Source of the DNA: Verrucomicrobiota bacterium JB024
Lineage (GTDB): Bacteria; Verrucomicrobiota; Verrucomicrobiia; Opitutales; Cerasicoccaceae
Direction: 5' to 3'
Length of the DNA stretch: 59,028 bases
Assembly (NCBI GenBank): GCA_030673825.1
Contig: JAUTCS010000109.1
Coordinates: forward strand, 1-59,028
Position numbers and translations under genes: made by a program. Positions 1-10,694 of the stretch are shown piece by piece. Position 1 is the first letter of the stretch. Each line of letters begins with the position of its first letter. Below the pieces are notes generated by a model, which was not told the DNA's origin, ran no database searches, and was given only the letters and a program-made list of their open reading frames with translations.

Positions 1-229
1 TTGGGGGGCGTACCTATTTTTGTGGTTCCGGGTTGTTTAACACCCCCGGTTTTCGGATAATTAAAAATTTTCGGGCGGTACTGATAGTTTCCAGCGCGCG
101 CGCCCACAACGGGCGCGCCCGCCACGTCATGCGGGGTTGGAGCATATGACCGTGGGTTAAAACCTTCGACTATCGACACAGCATCGCACCGCGATGCCTT
201 CCATGCGCTCCTCCAACCTGCGGCGTCGC
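1..229. other. Non-coding stretch downstream of sppA
   Basis: I see no convincing gene here. A GC-rich inverted repeat lies near 94-118 and could fold downstream of sppA, but it has no T-tract. A degenerate half of a CCGTGGGTT palindrome lies near 150-165. The left end is cut by the window. Confidence 0.5.
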
Positions 230-2056
230 TCAGCGGATATCCAGGGAATACGGCAGGCGGGCGTAAATGCCCTTGGGGTCGTTGAAGCCACGCAGGGCGC
301 CCAGCTCGGCCTCCATGCGGCCGATGACCTCGGAGAGCAGATCGCCGCTTTTGACCACCGGCGGTTGCTCGCCGCCCTGCTGAAACAGATGCTCCAACGC
401 CTGGGAAAAATCCACCCGCTCAGGCACCTGAGTGATCGTATAGTTGTCCTCGACCCCGGCTTGCGCGGCGGCGTAGCGGATGGCATCCCCGAGGCCGCCG
501 ATCTGGTCCACCAGGCCGATTTCGAGGGCGTCCTCGCCGGACCACACTCGCCCCTGGGCGATGCGCTGTACCTGCTCGGGAGAGAGATTGCGGCCCTCGG
601 ACACCTTTTGAATGAAGGCGTCGTAGAGGAAGTCCGTGTACTGTTGCACCAGCGCCATCTCCTCGTCCGACTTGGGACGGGAGACGGTAAAGAGGTCGGC
701 GTAGGGGGAAGTCTTCACCCCGTCAAAGGTGATGCCGTGCTCGTTGGCGAGGTCCTGCACGTTGAAGAATAATCCAAAGACCCCGATGGAGCCGGTGATG
801 GTCGTCGGCTCGGCGAAGATGCGGTCCCCATAGGCAGAGATCCAGTACCCACCGCTGGCCGCAAGCGAACCCATGGAGACGACGACGGGCTTGGCCTCAC
901 GGGCCTTGCGCATCTCGCGCTGAATAACCTCCGAGGCCAGGGCGCTGCCGCCGGGACTGTTCACGCGCAGGACGATGGCGGCCACGTTCGGATCGTTTCG
1001 AAGAAAGCGCAGGTCACGGGCCAGGCGATCGCCCCCGACCTGACCGGGATAGCCCTCGCCGTCCACGATGTCACCCTCGGCATAGACGACCGCGATCTGG
1101 CTGCCGCCATAACGGCTCTCATGGGCAAAGCCCTCCATCCGCGTGTAGTCGGAGAGCGCGACCTGCCGGAAGGACTCGATCTGCGGGTCATAACCGACCT
1201 TTTCCTTAAATGTCTTGATCACCTCGTCGAGGTAAGCCACGCGGTCCACCAGCCCGGTCTCCTTGGCCATTTCTCCCGTGAAAAAGCCCTTCTCGTCGCT
1301 GAGGGCGGCCAACTCCACCGGGTCAAGCCCGCGGGCGGTGGCAATGTCGCCGATCATCTCGCCCCAGATATCGCCGAGTAGCTCGGTCACCTGGACGCGA
1401 TCGGCCTCGCTCATCTTCGAGGCAGTAAACATCTCCACGGCAGACTTGTACTTACCCACGCGGGTGGTCTGCACGCCGATGCCGTACTTTTTAAAAGCTT
1501 CGCCAAAGTACATCATCTCGCTGGAGAGTCCGTTGAGGCTGAGCAGGCCGAAGGGGTTGATCGCGACCTCATCGGCCACGCTCATGAGGTAGTAATCGCG
1601 CATGGCCGGATCGACCGCGTAGGCATAGACGGGCTTGCCGGAAGCCTTGAAGGTCAGGATAGCCTCGCGGACCTCGCGCAACGCGGCCAGGCCCGAGCCG
1701 TAGTTGTCCGGGATCAGGCTGCCGTAAAGAAAGAGGGCTTCGATGCGATCATCGCGGGCAGCGCGCTGGATCCCGTCCACCACTTCCATCAGGCTCAGGC
1801 GCGGGACTTCCGGGCCATAAATGGCCTGGTTGACGGCGTCGCCGAGGCTGGACTCCGGCGGTGAGTCGGAAATATTCATCCATAGGTCCACCACGAGGAC
1901 CACGTCGTCCTTGATGGTCGGCTCCGGCTTGCCCGAGGACAGCAACGCGAAAAGGAGCATGAGGAAGAACCCGCCCACGAAGCACACGCCCAGGGCGATG
2001 GAAAGCGCGGTGAGGTTCGCCGCGACCATCTTCAAAAAGGCTTTCATACCCGTCAT
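230..2056 (-). CDS. sppA: Signal peptide peptidase SppA, 67K type
   Basis: This is a membrane-bound serine protease that degrades cleaved signal peptides on the outer face of the inner membrane. At 608 residues it matches the long, two-domain SppA of Enterobacteria rather than the short form. A single membrane segment covers about residues 12-40. The N-terminal domain carries GKYKSAVEMF, which puts the expected general-base lysine at K204. The C-terminal domain carries SLAASGGYW, which puts the nucleophile at S401. Both halves of the Lys/Ser dyad are therefore present. The start at MTGMKAF is followed by another Met three codons on, so the true start may be 2047. It is transcribed alone and diverges from the next gene across a palindrome array. 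Confidence 0.95.
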   Translation of the reverse strand: MTGMKAFLKMVAANLTALSIALGVCFVGGFFLMLLFALLSSGKPEPTIKDDVVLVVDLWMNISDSPPESSLGDAVNQAIYGPEVPRLSLMEVVDGIQRAARDDRIEALFLYGSLIPDNYGSGLAALREVREAILTFKASGKPVYAYAVDPAMRDYYLMSVADEVAINPFGLLSLNGLSSEMMYFGEAFKKYGIGVQTTRVGKYKSAVEMFTASKMSEADRVQVTELLGDIWGEMIGDIATARGLDPVELAALSDEKGFFTGEMAKETGLVDRVAYLDEVIKTFKEKVGYDPQIESFRQVALSDYTRMEGFAHESRYGGSQIAVVYAEGDIVDGEGYPGQVGGDRLARDLRFLRNDPNVAAIVLRVNSPGGSALASEVIQREMRKAREAKPVVVSMGSLAASGGYWISAYGDRIFAEPTTITGSIGVFGLFFNVQDLANEHGITFDGVKTSPYADLFTVSRPKSDEEMALVQQYTDFLYDAFIQKVSEGRNLSPEQVQRIAQGRVWSGEDALEIGLVDQIGGLGDAIRYAAAQAGVEDNYTITQVPERVDFSQALEHLFQQGGEQPPVVKSGDLLSEVIGRMEAELGALRGFNDPKGIYARLPYSLDIR

Positions 2057-2647
2057 TATGCGGTCTGATGCCGTCCTAACAAGCGCGAAGGCACGTTCCC
2101 GGCCGCAAATTACACGCCCGGCACAATCGCTCCGGTGCGGCCTATCCCCCCTGCGGCCCCTCGCATCCGCATCCGCTGCGGACTCACCGACACCTTCAGC
2201 ACTAGCGAATAACGCCTCCTCCCCTCGAAGCCTTCAACGGACTTGCGAAATCAGAACCCCAACGGGGTTCCGGAGCCGAGCCCAGGGTTGGACCGAGCGT
2301 AGCGAGGGCCTACCCTGGGATTCAAAGCTCGGGAGCTGCTTTCAACCCTGAAAGGGTTACGCAAGCCCGAGCCGAGAGAGAACTACGCAACCCTTTCAGG
2401 GTTGAGAAGATAAAGAATCGGCTCTCGTCACCCGGGGTAGCTCCGCAACCCCGGGCTGGCATTGCGCAACCCCGTTGGGGTTGATCCAGCCACGGCCAAG
2501 CTCGCCGCCTTCCGCCTTCGCCTGCACCCGTTAGCCCTGTCCCGTCCCGGGCCACACGGCGACCTCAATTCCGGTAGCATTTCGGAAGCAACGGGATCGG
2601 GCATTGCCGAACCGGCAGGATTTCTGCTTAGATGCGCTCACTTTCCC
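2057..2647. other. 591-base intergenic region with a palindrome array
   Basis: This gap separates sppA from the divergent gene at 2648. Its middle is filled by six short palindromes, described separately at 2254-2483. An open frame extends upstream from 2648 to 2462 but runs through the palindromes and looks non-coding. No tRNA or other RNA gene is visible. Confidence 0.6.
2254..2483. repeat. Array of six short palindromes, symmetric overall
   Basis: Six inverted repeats follow one another. They are GAACCCC-AAC-GGGGTTC (2254-2270), a CCCAGGGT/ACCCTGGG pair (2281-2319), CAACCCTGAAAGGGTT (2343-2358), AACCCTTTCAGGGTTG (2389-2404), a CCCGGGGT/ACCCCGGG pair (about 2431-2455) and CAACCCCGTTGGGGTTG (2467-2483). 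The third and fourth are reverse complements of each other. The order of types (P1-P2-P3-P3'-P2'-P1') makes the whole block a larger imperfect inverted repeat. It resembles REP-type extragenic palindromes. No RAYT transposase is in the window. Confidence 0.8.
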
Positions 2648-4168
2648 ATGAGAGATCCCAAGCTAGAACCCAGCGAACTCACCACCAATCGCAAGGCTCT
2701 CCTTGTTAACCTGGACCAGAATGTGTACGGCACGTTCGCCGAAATCGGCGCCGGGCAGGAGGTCGCCCGCCACTTTTTCAAGGCCGGGGGCGCCGCCGGC
2801 ACCATAGCCAAGAGCATGTCGGCCTACGACATGAAGTTCAGCGACGAAATCTACGGCAAGGCCAGCCGCTACGTCTCGCGGGACCGGCTCAGCCAGATGC
2901 TCGACCACGAGTACCGCCTGCTCATCAACCGCCTGGAGGAAAGCCGCGGCGAGAACACCACCTTTTTCGTCTTCGCCAACACCGTCGCCGCAGCCAGCTA
3001 CAACAACAACAAGAACTGCCACGGGTGGATGGGGATGCGCTTCCAGACCTCCCCCATGAGCCCGCCCAACGACATCATCATCCATGTGCGCATGTGGGAC
3101 AAGACCGGCTCGGCCCAGCAGGAGGCCCTCGGCATCGCCGGGGTCAACTTCATCTGGGCCGCCCTCGTGTACTACACCGACATGGGCGAGTTCATCCCCT
3201 CGCTCATCGACAACGTCGGCAGCGAGCGGCTGGAGGTGGATATGCTGGAGTTTCACGGGCCGGCCTTCGACGAGAAGATCGAGAACCGCGTCGTCGCCCT
3301 CCAACTGGTCGAGCACGGCCTGACCAACGCCGTCATGTTCGGCTCCGACGGCACCGTGCTCCAGCCCTCCGAGTTCCTTTATAAAAAATCCCTCCTGGTC
3401 GAGCGCGGCTCGTTCCGCCCGATCACGCATGTGAACACCGACATGCTCAAGTGCGCCGGAGCGCAGTTCATGCAGGAGGACTCCGTCCAGGGCGAGTCCG
3501 TCGTCGCCCTGCTGGAGATCACCATGAAAAACCTCCTGGCCGGGGGCAAGGATATCGACTACGACGACTTCCTCGCCCGCGTGGACGCCATCAACTGCCT
3601 GGGCTACCATGTATTGGTTTCCAACTACATGGAGTACTTCCGGCTCAGCGCCTACTTCCGCCGCTACACGCAGAAGATGATCGGCATCGTCCTCGGCATC
3701 AACCACCTGCACGAGATTTTTAACGAGGAGTACTACGAGAGCCTCGACGGGGGCATCCTCGAATCCTTTGGCCGCTTGTTCAAGGCCAACGTCAAGCTCT
3801 ACGTCTATCCGATGAAGGGCAACAGCTACAACAGCTACGTCGGCCATACCGATATGAAGGGCAACCTGCTCGACAGCGGCGGGGGCGGCTTCGCCGACCA
3901 GATGCTCATCACCGCCGACAACCTGAAGGTCAAAAGCAAGCTGCGGCACCTGTACTCCTACCTGTTGGAGAACCACTTCATCGAGCCCGTCGTGGGCGCC
4001 GATGCCGCCCACCTGGACATCTTCTCGCGCAACATCCTCAAAAAAATCCAGGAGCGCGACCCCAGTTGGGAAGAAGCCGTCCCGCCCCGCGTGGCCGAGC
4101 TGATCAAGACCCGCGGCCTCTGGGGCTACGACCAGTGCGAACTGCCCCCGGACAAGCCCGAGGCCTAG
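2648..4168 (+). CDS. Conserved protein of unknown function, ~506 aa
   Basis: I recognise this as a large, strongly conserved soluble family. Typical segments are NLDQNVYGTFAEIGAGQEVARHF near the N-terminus, then SAYDMKFSD, CHGWMGMRFQ, NDIIIHVRM, QQEALGI and ERGSFRPITHVN. I cannot name a reaction for it. Database names for relatives are inconsistent and I do not trust them. No signal peptide or membrane segment is visible. I chose the start at 2648 because the family sequence begins just after it; the in-frame upstream extension to 2462 is repeat DNA. It is 24 bases upstream of the LysE-type exporter and in line with two spermidine genes, so a role near amino acid or polyamine metabolism is possible but is only an inference from position. 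Confidence 0.85.
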   Translation: MRDPKLEPSELTTNRKALLVNLDQNVYGTFAEIGAGQEVARHFFKAGGAAGTIAKSMSAYDMKFSDEIYGKASRYVSRDRLSQMLDHEYRLLINRLEESRGENTTFFVFANTVAAASYNNNKNCHGWMGMRFQTSPMSPPNDIIIHVRMWDKTGSAQQEALGIAGVNFIWAALVYYTDMGEFIPSLIDNVGSERLEVDMLEFHGPAFDEKIENRVVALQLVEHGLTNAVMFGSDGTVLQPSEFLYKKSLLVERGSFRPITHVNTDMLKCAGAQFMQEDSVQGESVVALLEITMKNLLAGGKDIDYDDFLARVDAINCLGYHVLVSNYMEYFRLSAYFRRYTQKMIGIVLGINHLHEIFNEEYYESLDGGILESFGRLFKANVKLYVYPMKGNSYNSYVGHTDMKGNLLDSGGGGFADQMLITADNLKVKSKLRHLYSYLLENHFIEPVVGADAAHLDIFSRNILKKIQERDPSWEEAVPPRVAELIKTRGLWGYDQCELPPDKPEA

Positions 4169-4192
4169 CGTCCATTTTAACCCCGCGCCGTC

Positions 4193-4807
4193 ATGCTTTC
4201 GAGGGAGTTTCTCATCACCGCTTTTATCGTCGTACTGGCCCCCGGCACAGGCGTCATCTACACGGTATCAAACGGCGTCCTGAAAGGCCGACGGGCGAGC
4301 GTGGCCGCGGCGGCCGGATGCACGCTGGGCATCGTTCCCCACCTGCTGGCGTGCACGCTCGGGCTCTCGCTTCTGCTCCATGCCAGCGCGTTGGCGTTCC
4401 AGGCGCTCAAGATCGCCGGAGGCTGCTACCTGCTGTTCCTGGCCTGGCAGATGTGGCGCGAGACCGGCACACTCAAACTCGACTCTGGAGACGCCCGCGG
4501 GAGCACCTTCTCTATCGCCAAGCGAGGCTTCCTGATCAACATCCTGAACCCCAAGCTGTCCCTGTTCTTTCTGGCGTTCCTGCCAACCTTTCTGCCACCG
4601 GGAGCCGCCCACCCCGCCCTGCAAATCGGAATGATGAGCGCGGTCTTCATGGCCATGACCCTGCTTGTGTTCCTCATCTACGGCCTGGCCGCAAGTTGCG
4701 TGCGCACCTGGTTCACCAGCTCGGAAAAGATGGTCAGCGCCCTGAGACGGTCCTTCGCGCTGTGCTTCGCATTCCTTGGCCTGCGGCTGGTCACCAGCGA
4801 GAGGTAG
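4193..4807 (+). CDS. LysE/RhtB-family amino acid exporter
   Basis: This is a small inner-membrane exporter of the LysE/RhtB superfamily, which pumps out amino acids or their analogues. It is 204 residues long, the usual length, with about six hydrophobic segments. Family marks include the early PGTGVIYTVSNGVLKGRRAS loop, corresponding to PGP..........G, and KRGFLINILNPKLSLFFLAF, the conserved G-(x)4-NPK region. The substrate cannot be read from sequence. Because the next two genes make carboxy(nor)spermidine and its product, export of a diamine, an amino acid precursor or aspartate semialdehyde-derived compounds is conceivable but unproven. Confidence 0.85.
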   Translation: MLSREFLITAFIVVLAPGTGVIYTVSNGVLKGRRASVAAAAGCTLGIVPHLLACTLGLSLLLHASALAFQALKIAGGCYLLFLAWQMWRETGTLKLDSGDARGSTFSIAKRGFLINILNPKLSLFFLAFLPTFLPPGAAHPALQIGMMSAVFMAMTLLVFLIYGLAASCVRTWFTSSEKMVSALRRSFALCFAFLGLRLVTSER

Positions 4808-4897
4808 GCTGACCTCCCCCGGCACGGTACCCTTCCGAGCACGCCGCGGCAGGATTGCGCTTGCCATGGAGGCGGTCGGGATGCACTCCTTTCGCCC

Positions 4898-6109
<1,212 letters not shown>

Positions 6110-6138
6110 GCCTTTTTCGTCCAGCCCAGAACAGCCTG

Positions 6139-7290
<1,152 letters not shown>

Positions 7291-7454
7291 GGGCCTTTAG
7301 CCGTGGCGGATCGGGGCTTGGCGTGCAGCCGTGGCGCCCCCATAATCCAGGTCAGTTCGGCGAATGAGGAAACTTTCCTCGCCGTTTGCTGACTTAACAG
7401 GGTTTAGGCGAAAAAGTTCCCTGCACGCTCCCCTCAACCGAAAGGCCCCTTCTC

Positions 7455-8117
7455 ATGAAGCAAGCTGTCATCATTCTCTCCCTGGCCCTGATAGCCGCGC
7501 TGATCGGCGTTCTCGTGCTGGTCAATGCCAACCGCACCGCGACGGACGAGGTCGCCGTCCTGGCCAATGCGCAGAAAGGTATGGACGCCCAGATCGCCGC
7601 CGACCAACTCGCCCGCCAACAGGCTGAGGAGCAGGCCAAGGCCGCCGAGGAGGCAGCCCGCATGGCCGAGGCCAAGGCCGCCCAGGAAGCAGCCGAGCGC
7701 CGGGCGCGTTTCCAGGCCCTTAACGAGCAGTTACGCAAGGAAGCCCTCGCCCGCGAGGCCGCCGAAAAGGAGGCTGCCGACATCGCCGTCAAGATGCAGA
7801 AGATTCAGGACGAGCTGGAGGCCACCCGCAAGCAGCAGGCTGACATCGCCGCCCGCCAGGCCGCCATGGGCAGTGCCATTTCCGACGAGCAGAAAGCCAT
7901 CCTGGCCGACATCGAGCGGCGCAAGCAGGAGCTGGCCCAGCTCACCGCCCAGACCGAGCTGCTCCAGCAGCAGCGCACCGAGATCATCCACCGCCAGATC
8001 GAGCTGGAGGAGGCGATCATGAAGGAAGGCGGCACCATCACCATCCCCGGTTACCGCATCTGGTCGCCCAACTACCGGCCCAGCAGCCAGAAAAGCCGCG
8101 AAGTGGCCGGGGAATAG
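7455..8117 (+). CDS. Membrane-anchored Ala/Glu-rich coiled-coil protein
   Basis: I do not recognise a family. The protein has 220 residues. It begins with an uncleaved-looking hydrophobic anchor at residues 4-24 and continues with a long charged helix (about residues 30-185) rich in Ala, Glu, Gln and Lys. Heptad spacing in this helix suggests a coiled coil, somewhat like the rod of TolA. The last 25 residues turn basic and aromatic (IWSPNYRPSSQKSR). It is probably a periplasmic rod anchored in the inner membrane. It ends ten bases from the convergent APC permease. The low complexity means database matches will be weak and partly spurious. Confidence 0.75.
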   Translation: MKQAVIILSLALIAALIGVLVLVNANRTATDEVAVLANAQKGMDAQIAADQLARQQAEEQAKAAEEAARMAEAKAAQEAAERRARFQALNEQLRKEALAREAAEKEAADIAVKMQKIQDELEATRKQQADIAARQAAMGSAISDEQKAILADIERRKQELAQLTAQTELLQQQRTEIIHRQIELEEAIMKEGGTITIPGYRIWSPNYRPSSQKSREVAGE

Positions 8118-8127
8118 GCCCACCCGC

Positions 8128-9294
8128 TTAAACTGTATCCCCCCAACAACTGCGCCTCCACCGGTGCCAGACCAGGCCGAGCCCCATCAGCACCAAGCCG
8201 ACACTCCAGACCCGCCAGTCCAGCCAGAAGGCCAGAAACACACAACTGGCCAGCCCCGCGTAACCCAGCGCACGCGGGTAGAGCGCCTGCCGCGCGTCCA
8301 GACGCAGGGCGCACAGGTTACAGATCGCGTAGTAGATCAGGACGGTGAAGGCACTGAAGGACCAGGCCAGCCCGATATCACCGACTAGTATCAAAAGACA
8401 GATCAAGGCGGCCACTCCGAGAATGGCCGCCCGCGGCTGCCCTCCGGGCGCGATTTCGCCGAAGCAGGCAGGCATGTCGCGGCGCCGCCCCATCGCGTAG
8501 AGGATGCGCGAGAGCCCGAGCACGAGGTTGAGCAGGACGCCCAGCAGGGCCGTCACCTCGCCGACCTTCCAGAGCCCGGATGTGGGAACACCTTTTAACT
8601 GCGCCCAAGCCACCCCGAGGTAGAGCAGAGCCGAGGCCCCGAGCGTCAGAAACATCGCCAGCGGGATATTCCGCGCCGGTTCGCGAATCTCCCCGCCCAT
8701 GGTCGCGATGCGCCCGTAACCGGTGTAGCCGACAAAAATCAGCGCGCAGACCTCGAAAAAGCCGCCGATCCCGGGTGACGCGCTCATCAGGGGCTCGTCC
8801 GCGTCCAGGCCCAGCGCGATGTACACCAGTAGTGCGATCAGCGTGACCGACACGATGAGCAGGTTGACCAGGCTGGTCCGGCGCAACCCGCCGAGGATGA
8901 TCAGCGTCAGCAGAGCGATAATGGCCAGCGCTCCGGGGATCAGCCACCCCTCCCCGGCGAAGCGTCGGGCGATCGCCAGCGCGGCCGCTGCAGCAGAGGC
9001 GCTCTTGGCCAGCAGGAACATCCACCCTGCCGTAAACCCGAACGCAGGCGTCAGCAGCCGGTACCCGTACTCGTAGGTGCCGCCCGCGACGGGGAAATTC
9101 GCCGCCAGTTGCGCGCTGTTGAGCCCGTTGCAGGTCGCCACAAGCGCGGCGGCAAGGATCGCCCCCAGCACGGCGGTCCCGGCCATGTCCACACTCAGGC
9201 CGATCACGACAAAGACCCCCGTCCCCAGAATCGACCCCAGGCCGAGAAGGACGGCACCCGTCACGCCGAGTTCCCGCTTCAGTTCGCTGCTCAC
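8128..9294 (-). CDS. APC-family amino acid permease
   Basis: This is an inner-membrane amino acid/polyamine/organocation permease. The N-terminal motif GLGSILGTGVFVVIG, at about residues 18-32, is the unwound first helix that binds substrate in the APC fold. It is followed by NFPVAGGTYEYGYR and FVGYTGYGRIATMGGEIREPARNIP, both conserved in this superfamily. The protein has 388 residues with roughly eleven hydrophobic segments, a little short of the usual twelve. The last helix pair may be reduced. The substrate is not evident. It is a single gene, convergent with the coiled-coil protein. Confidence 0.88.
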   Translation of the reverse strand: MSSELKRELGVTGAVLLGLGSILGTGVFVVIGLSVDMAGTAVLGAILAAALVATCNGLNSAQLAANFPVAGGTYEYGYRLLTPAFGFTAGWMFLLAKSASAAAAALAIARRFAGEGWLIPGALAIIALLTLIILGGLRRTSLVNLLIVSVTLIALLVYIALGLDADEPLMSASPGIGGFFEVCALIFVGYTGYGRIATMGGEIREPARNIPLAMFLTLGASALLYLGVAWAQLKGVPTSGLWKVGEVTALLGVLLNLVLGLSRILYAMGRRRDMPACFGEIAPGGQPRAAILGVAALICLLILVGDIGLAWSFSAFTVLIYYAICNLCALRLDARQALYPRALGYAGLASCVFLAFWLDWRVWSVGLVLMGLGLVWHRWRRSCWGDTV

Positions 9295-9365
9295 TGCGCC
9301 TGCAACCTGTCCGAAAAGCCCGCCGAGTCAACTCCGTCGGAACGCCCCACCCCAGCCCAATGGTA

Positions 9366-9398
9366 CAAAAAGGGCGCGGCCCCGAAGGAACCGCGCCG
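9366..9398 (-). terminator. Rho-independent terminator of the 9432 gene
   Basis: Read on the minus strand, a GGCGCGGTTCC/GGGGCCGCGCC hairpin is followed by a short run of T. It lies 34 bases past the stop codon of the signal-peptidase-like gene. Confidence 0.7.
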
Positions 9399-9431
9399 TC
9401 ATATACCCCAATTGCTCTGAGAAAAATCTTT

Positions 9432-9920
9432 TTAGAAGCGCTTGCCGATGACGCGTTCCTTACCAGCGAAGGCGCTGGTGTCCTGGCCACTGGAGTGGAA
9501 CACACCGAAGATGACGCCGCGGTAGTTGGCGGCGGTGACCAGCTCGGGGTCTTCGCTGCCGTTGTTCACCCCGCGGGCGATCCAGCCGTTTTCGGTCTTG
9601 CGGATGAGTTGGTGGCCGACCAAGTCGCCGTCGCGGTCGCGATAGACGACCATCATGCCCGGCTGGAGCTGGTTAAAGGAGGCGCGGTCAATCATCAGGA
9701 TGCTTTTGACGTCGTAGAAGGGCAGCATCGAGGTGCCTTCGGCGGGGATCGCCGTCCAGTTGTCGTTCATGGCGGCGACGGCCAAGGCGTCCTGGTAGGC
9801 CTGCGAGGCGCGGACATCGGAGCTCAGCTCGACTTCGGCACGGGCCGTGGAGGAAAAGGCGGAGATCAGGAGCGCCAGGGCGACGAAAAACGAAGTGGTT
9901 ACAGGTGCTGTCGTTTTCAT
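9432..9920 (-). CDS. Exported S24/S26 signal-peptidase-like protein (Ser/His)
   Basis: The protein has 162 residues with a cleavable Sec signal (residues 1-28, ending STARA). It then carries one small domain like type I signal peptidases and S24/S26 peptidases. EGTSMLPFYD, with S64, matches the catalytic-serine box, and PGMMVVYRDRDGDLVGHQL matches the second box. The position of the general base is held by H103, as in the archaeal/SipW-type (S26B) enzymes, instead of lysine. No membrane anchor remains after cleavage. The start at 9920 is chosen because the signal peptide begins there; the frame extends twelve codons further. It is divergent from a homologous gene at 10110. Peptidase activity is an inference; it may be a non-catalytic relative. 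Confidence 0.75.
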   Translation of the reverse strand: MKTTAPVTTSFFVALALLISAFSSTARAEVELSSDVRASQAYQDALAVAAMNDNWTAIPAEGTSMLPFYDVKSILMIDRASFNQLQPGMMVVYRDRDGDLVGHQLIRKTENGWIARGVNNGSEDPELVTAANYRGVIFGVFHSSGQDTSAFAGKERVIGKRF

Positions 9921-10109
9921 GCTCCTAGTTTCCCATGTTTTGCTCGTTTCCGGCATTCAGCCTCCGGCTGATATTGCCCCTCTCTATGGCAGCAATATTA
10001 CCCTACCGCCACTGTATCGGTGATCCGGCGAGTGCTGTATCGTCCCTCAGGTATTCACTGTATTAAGAACCGGACTTGCCATCCGAGGGTACGAATATAA
10101 ATTGATGAC
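9921..10109. promoter_or_regulatory. Divergent intergenic region of the two S26-like genes
   Basis: The 189 bases between the two divergent homologues must hold both promoters. The sequence is less GC-rich than the genes. I could not place a clear -35/-10 pair on either strand, so only the region is reported. Confidence 0.4.
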
Positions 10110-10577
10110 ATGCGACTCGGGCTCAGTGTTTATGCGGGATGCGCGCTATTTCTCACCGGTTGCGTGACGGACTCGTCCAGTACGACCGGGCAGGCCCCAA
10201 GCTCCACCGTGAGTCCCAGTAACGCCCGCGCCGCCGCCTACAAGGTCGAGCGCCTGGGCAATGGCCGGATGGCCGCCCAGGGCGAGGGCGTCTCCATGGC
10301 CCCCCTCTATGGCGACAACACCGTGGTGGTATTCGACCCGATCGCCTTCGACGACCTCAAACCCGGCATGGTTGTGCTCTACGAGGCCCGGGACGGGCGG
10401 CTGATCTGCCACACGCTCTCCCGTCAAATCGGTCGCACCTGGGAGGTCGAGGGCCTCAACAACCCCGACGTGGACGCCGACCGGGTGACCGCCGACAATC
10501 TCAAGGGCGTCGTTTACGCCACTTTCCACAGTTGGGACGCCGCCGTCGCCATCGGCGGAGTCAGCGGCGGGAAATAA
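10110..10577 (+). CDS. S24/S26 signal-peptidase-like lipoprotein (Ser/His)
   Basis: This is a 155-residue lipoprotein with signal MRLGLSVYAGCALFLTGC and lipobox LTGC, so lipidation at C18 is expected. A Ser/Thr-rich linker leads to a domain homologous to that encoded at 9432. GEGVSMAPLYGD, with S62, is the serine box, and KPGMVVLYEARDGRLICHTL, with H101, is the second box. The Ser-to-His spacing is 39 residues, identical to the divergent neighbour. It therefore seems to be the membrane-tethered partner of a soluble paralogue. Function is unknown; a periplasmic protease or a dead sensor-like derivative are both possible. Confidence 0.75.
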   Translation: MRLGLSVYAGCALFLTGCVTDSSSTTGQAPSSTVSPSNARAAAYKVERLGNGRMAAQGEGVSMAPLYGDNTVVVFDPIAFDDLKPGMVVLYEARDGRLICHTLSRQIGRTWEVEGLNNPDVDADRVTADNLKGVVYATFHSWDAAVAIGGVSGGK

Positions 10578-10694
10578 GCGTATTTCCCCGAAAAAGCCCT
10601 TTAGCAGGCTCCCGACCGGAATCGGCGGGCAAAAAATCCAAATCCGCTTGCGTCCCGGGGTGCACAGGGTGACCCTAGGCGCTGATTCTGTGAC

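Noticed and set aside
2462-2647. N-terminal extension of the 2648 gene to an upstream ATG
   Set aside because: The extension runs through the palindrome array and is not conserved in sequence style.
2663-4012. A 449-residue minus-strand frame opposite the 506-residue unknown protein
   Set aside because: Antisense shadow with low-complexity composition. The plus-strand protein belongs to a conserved family.
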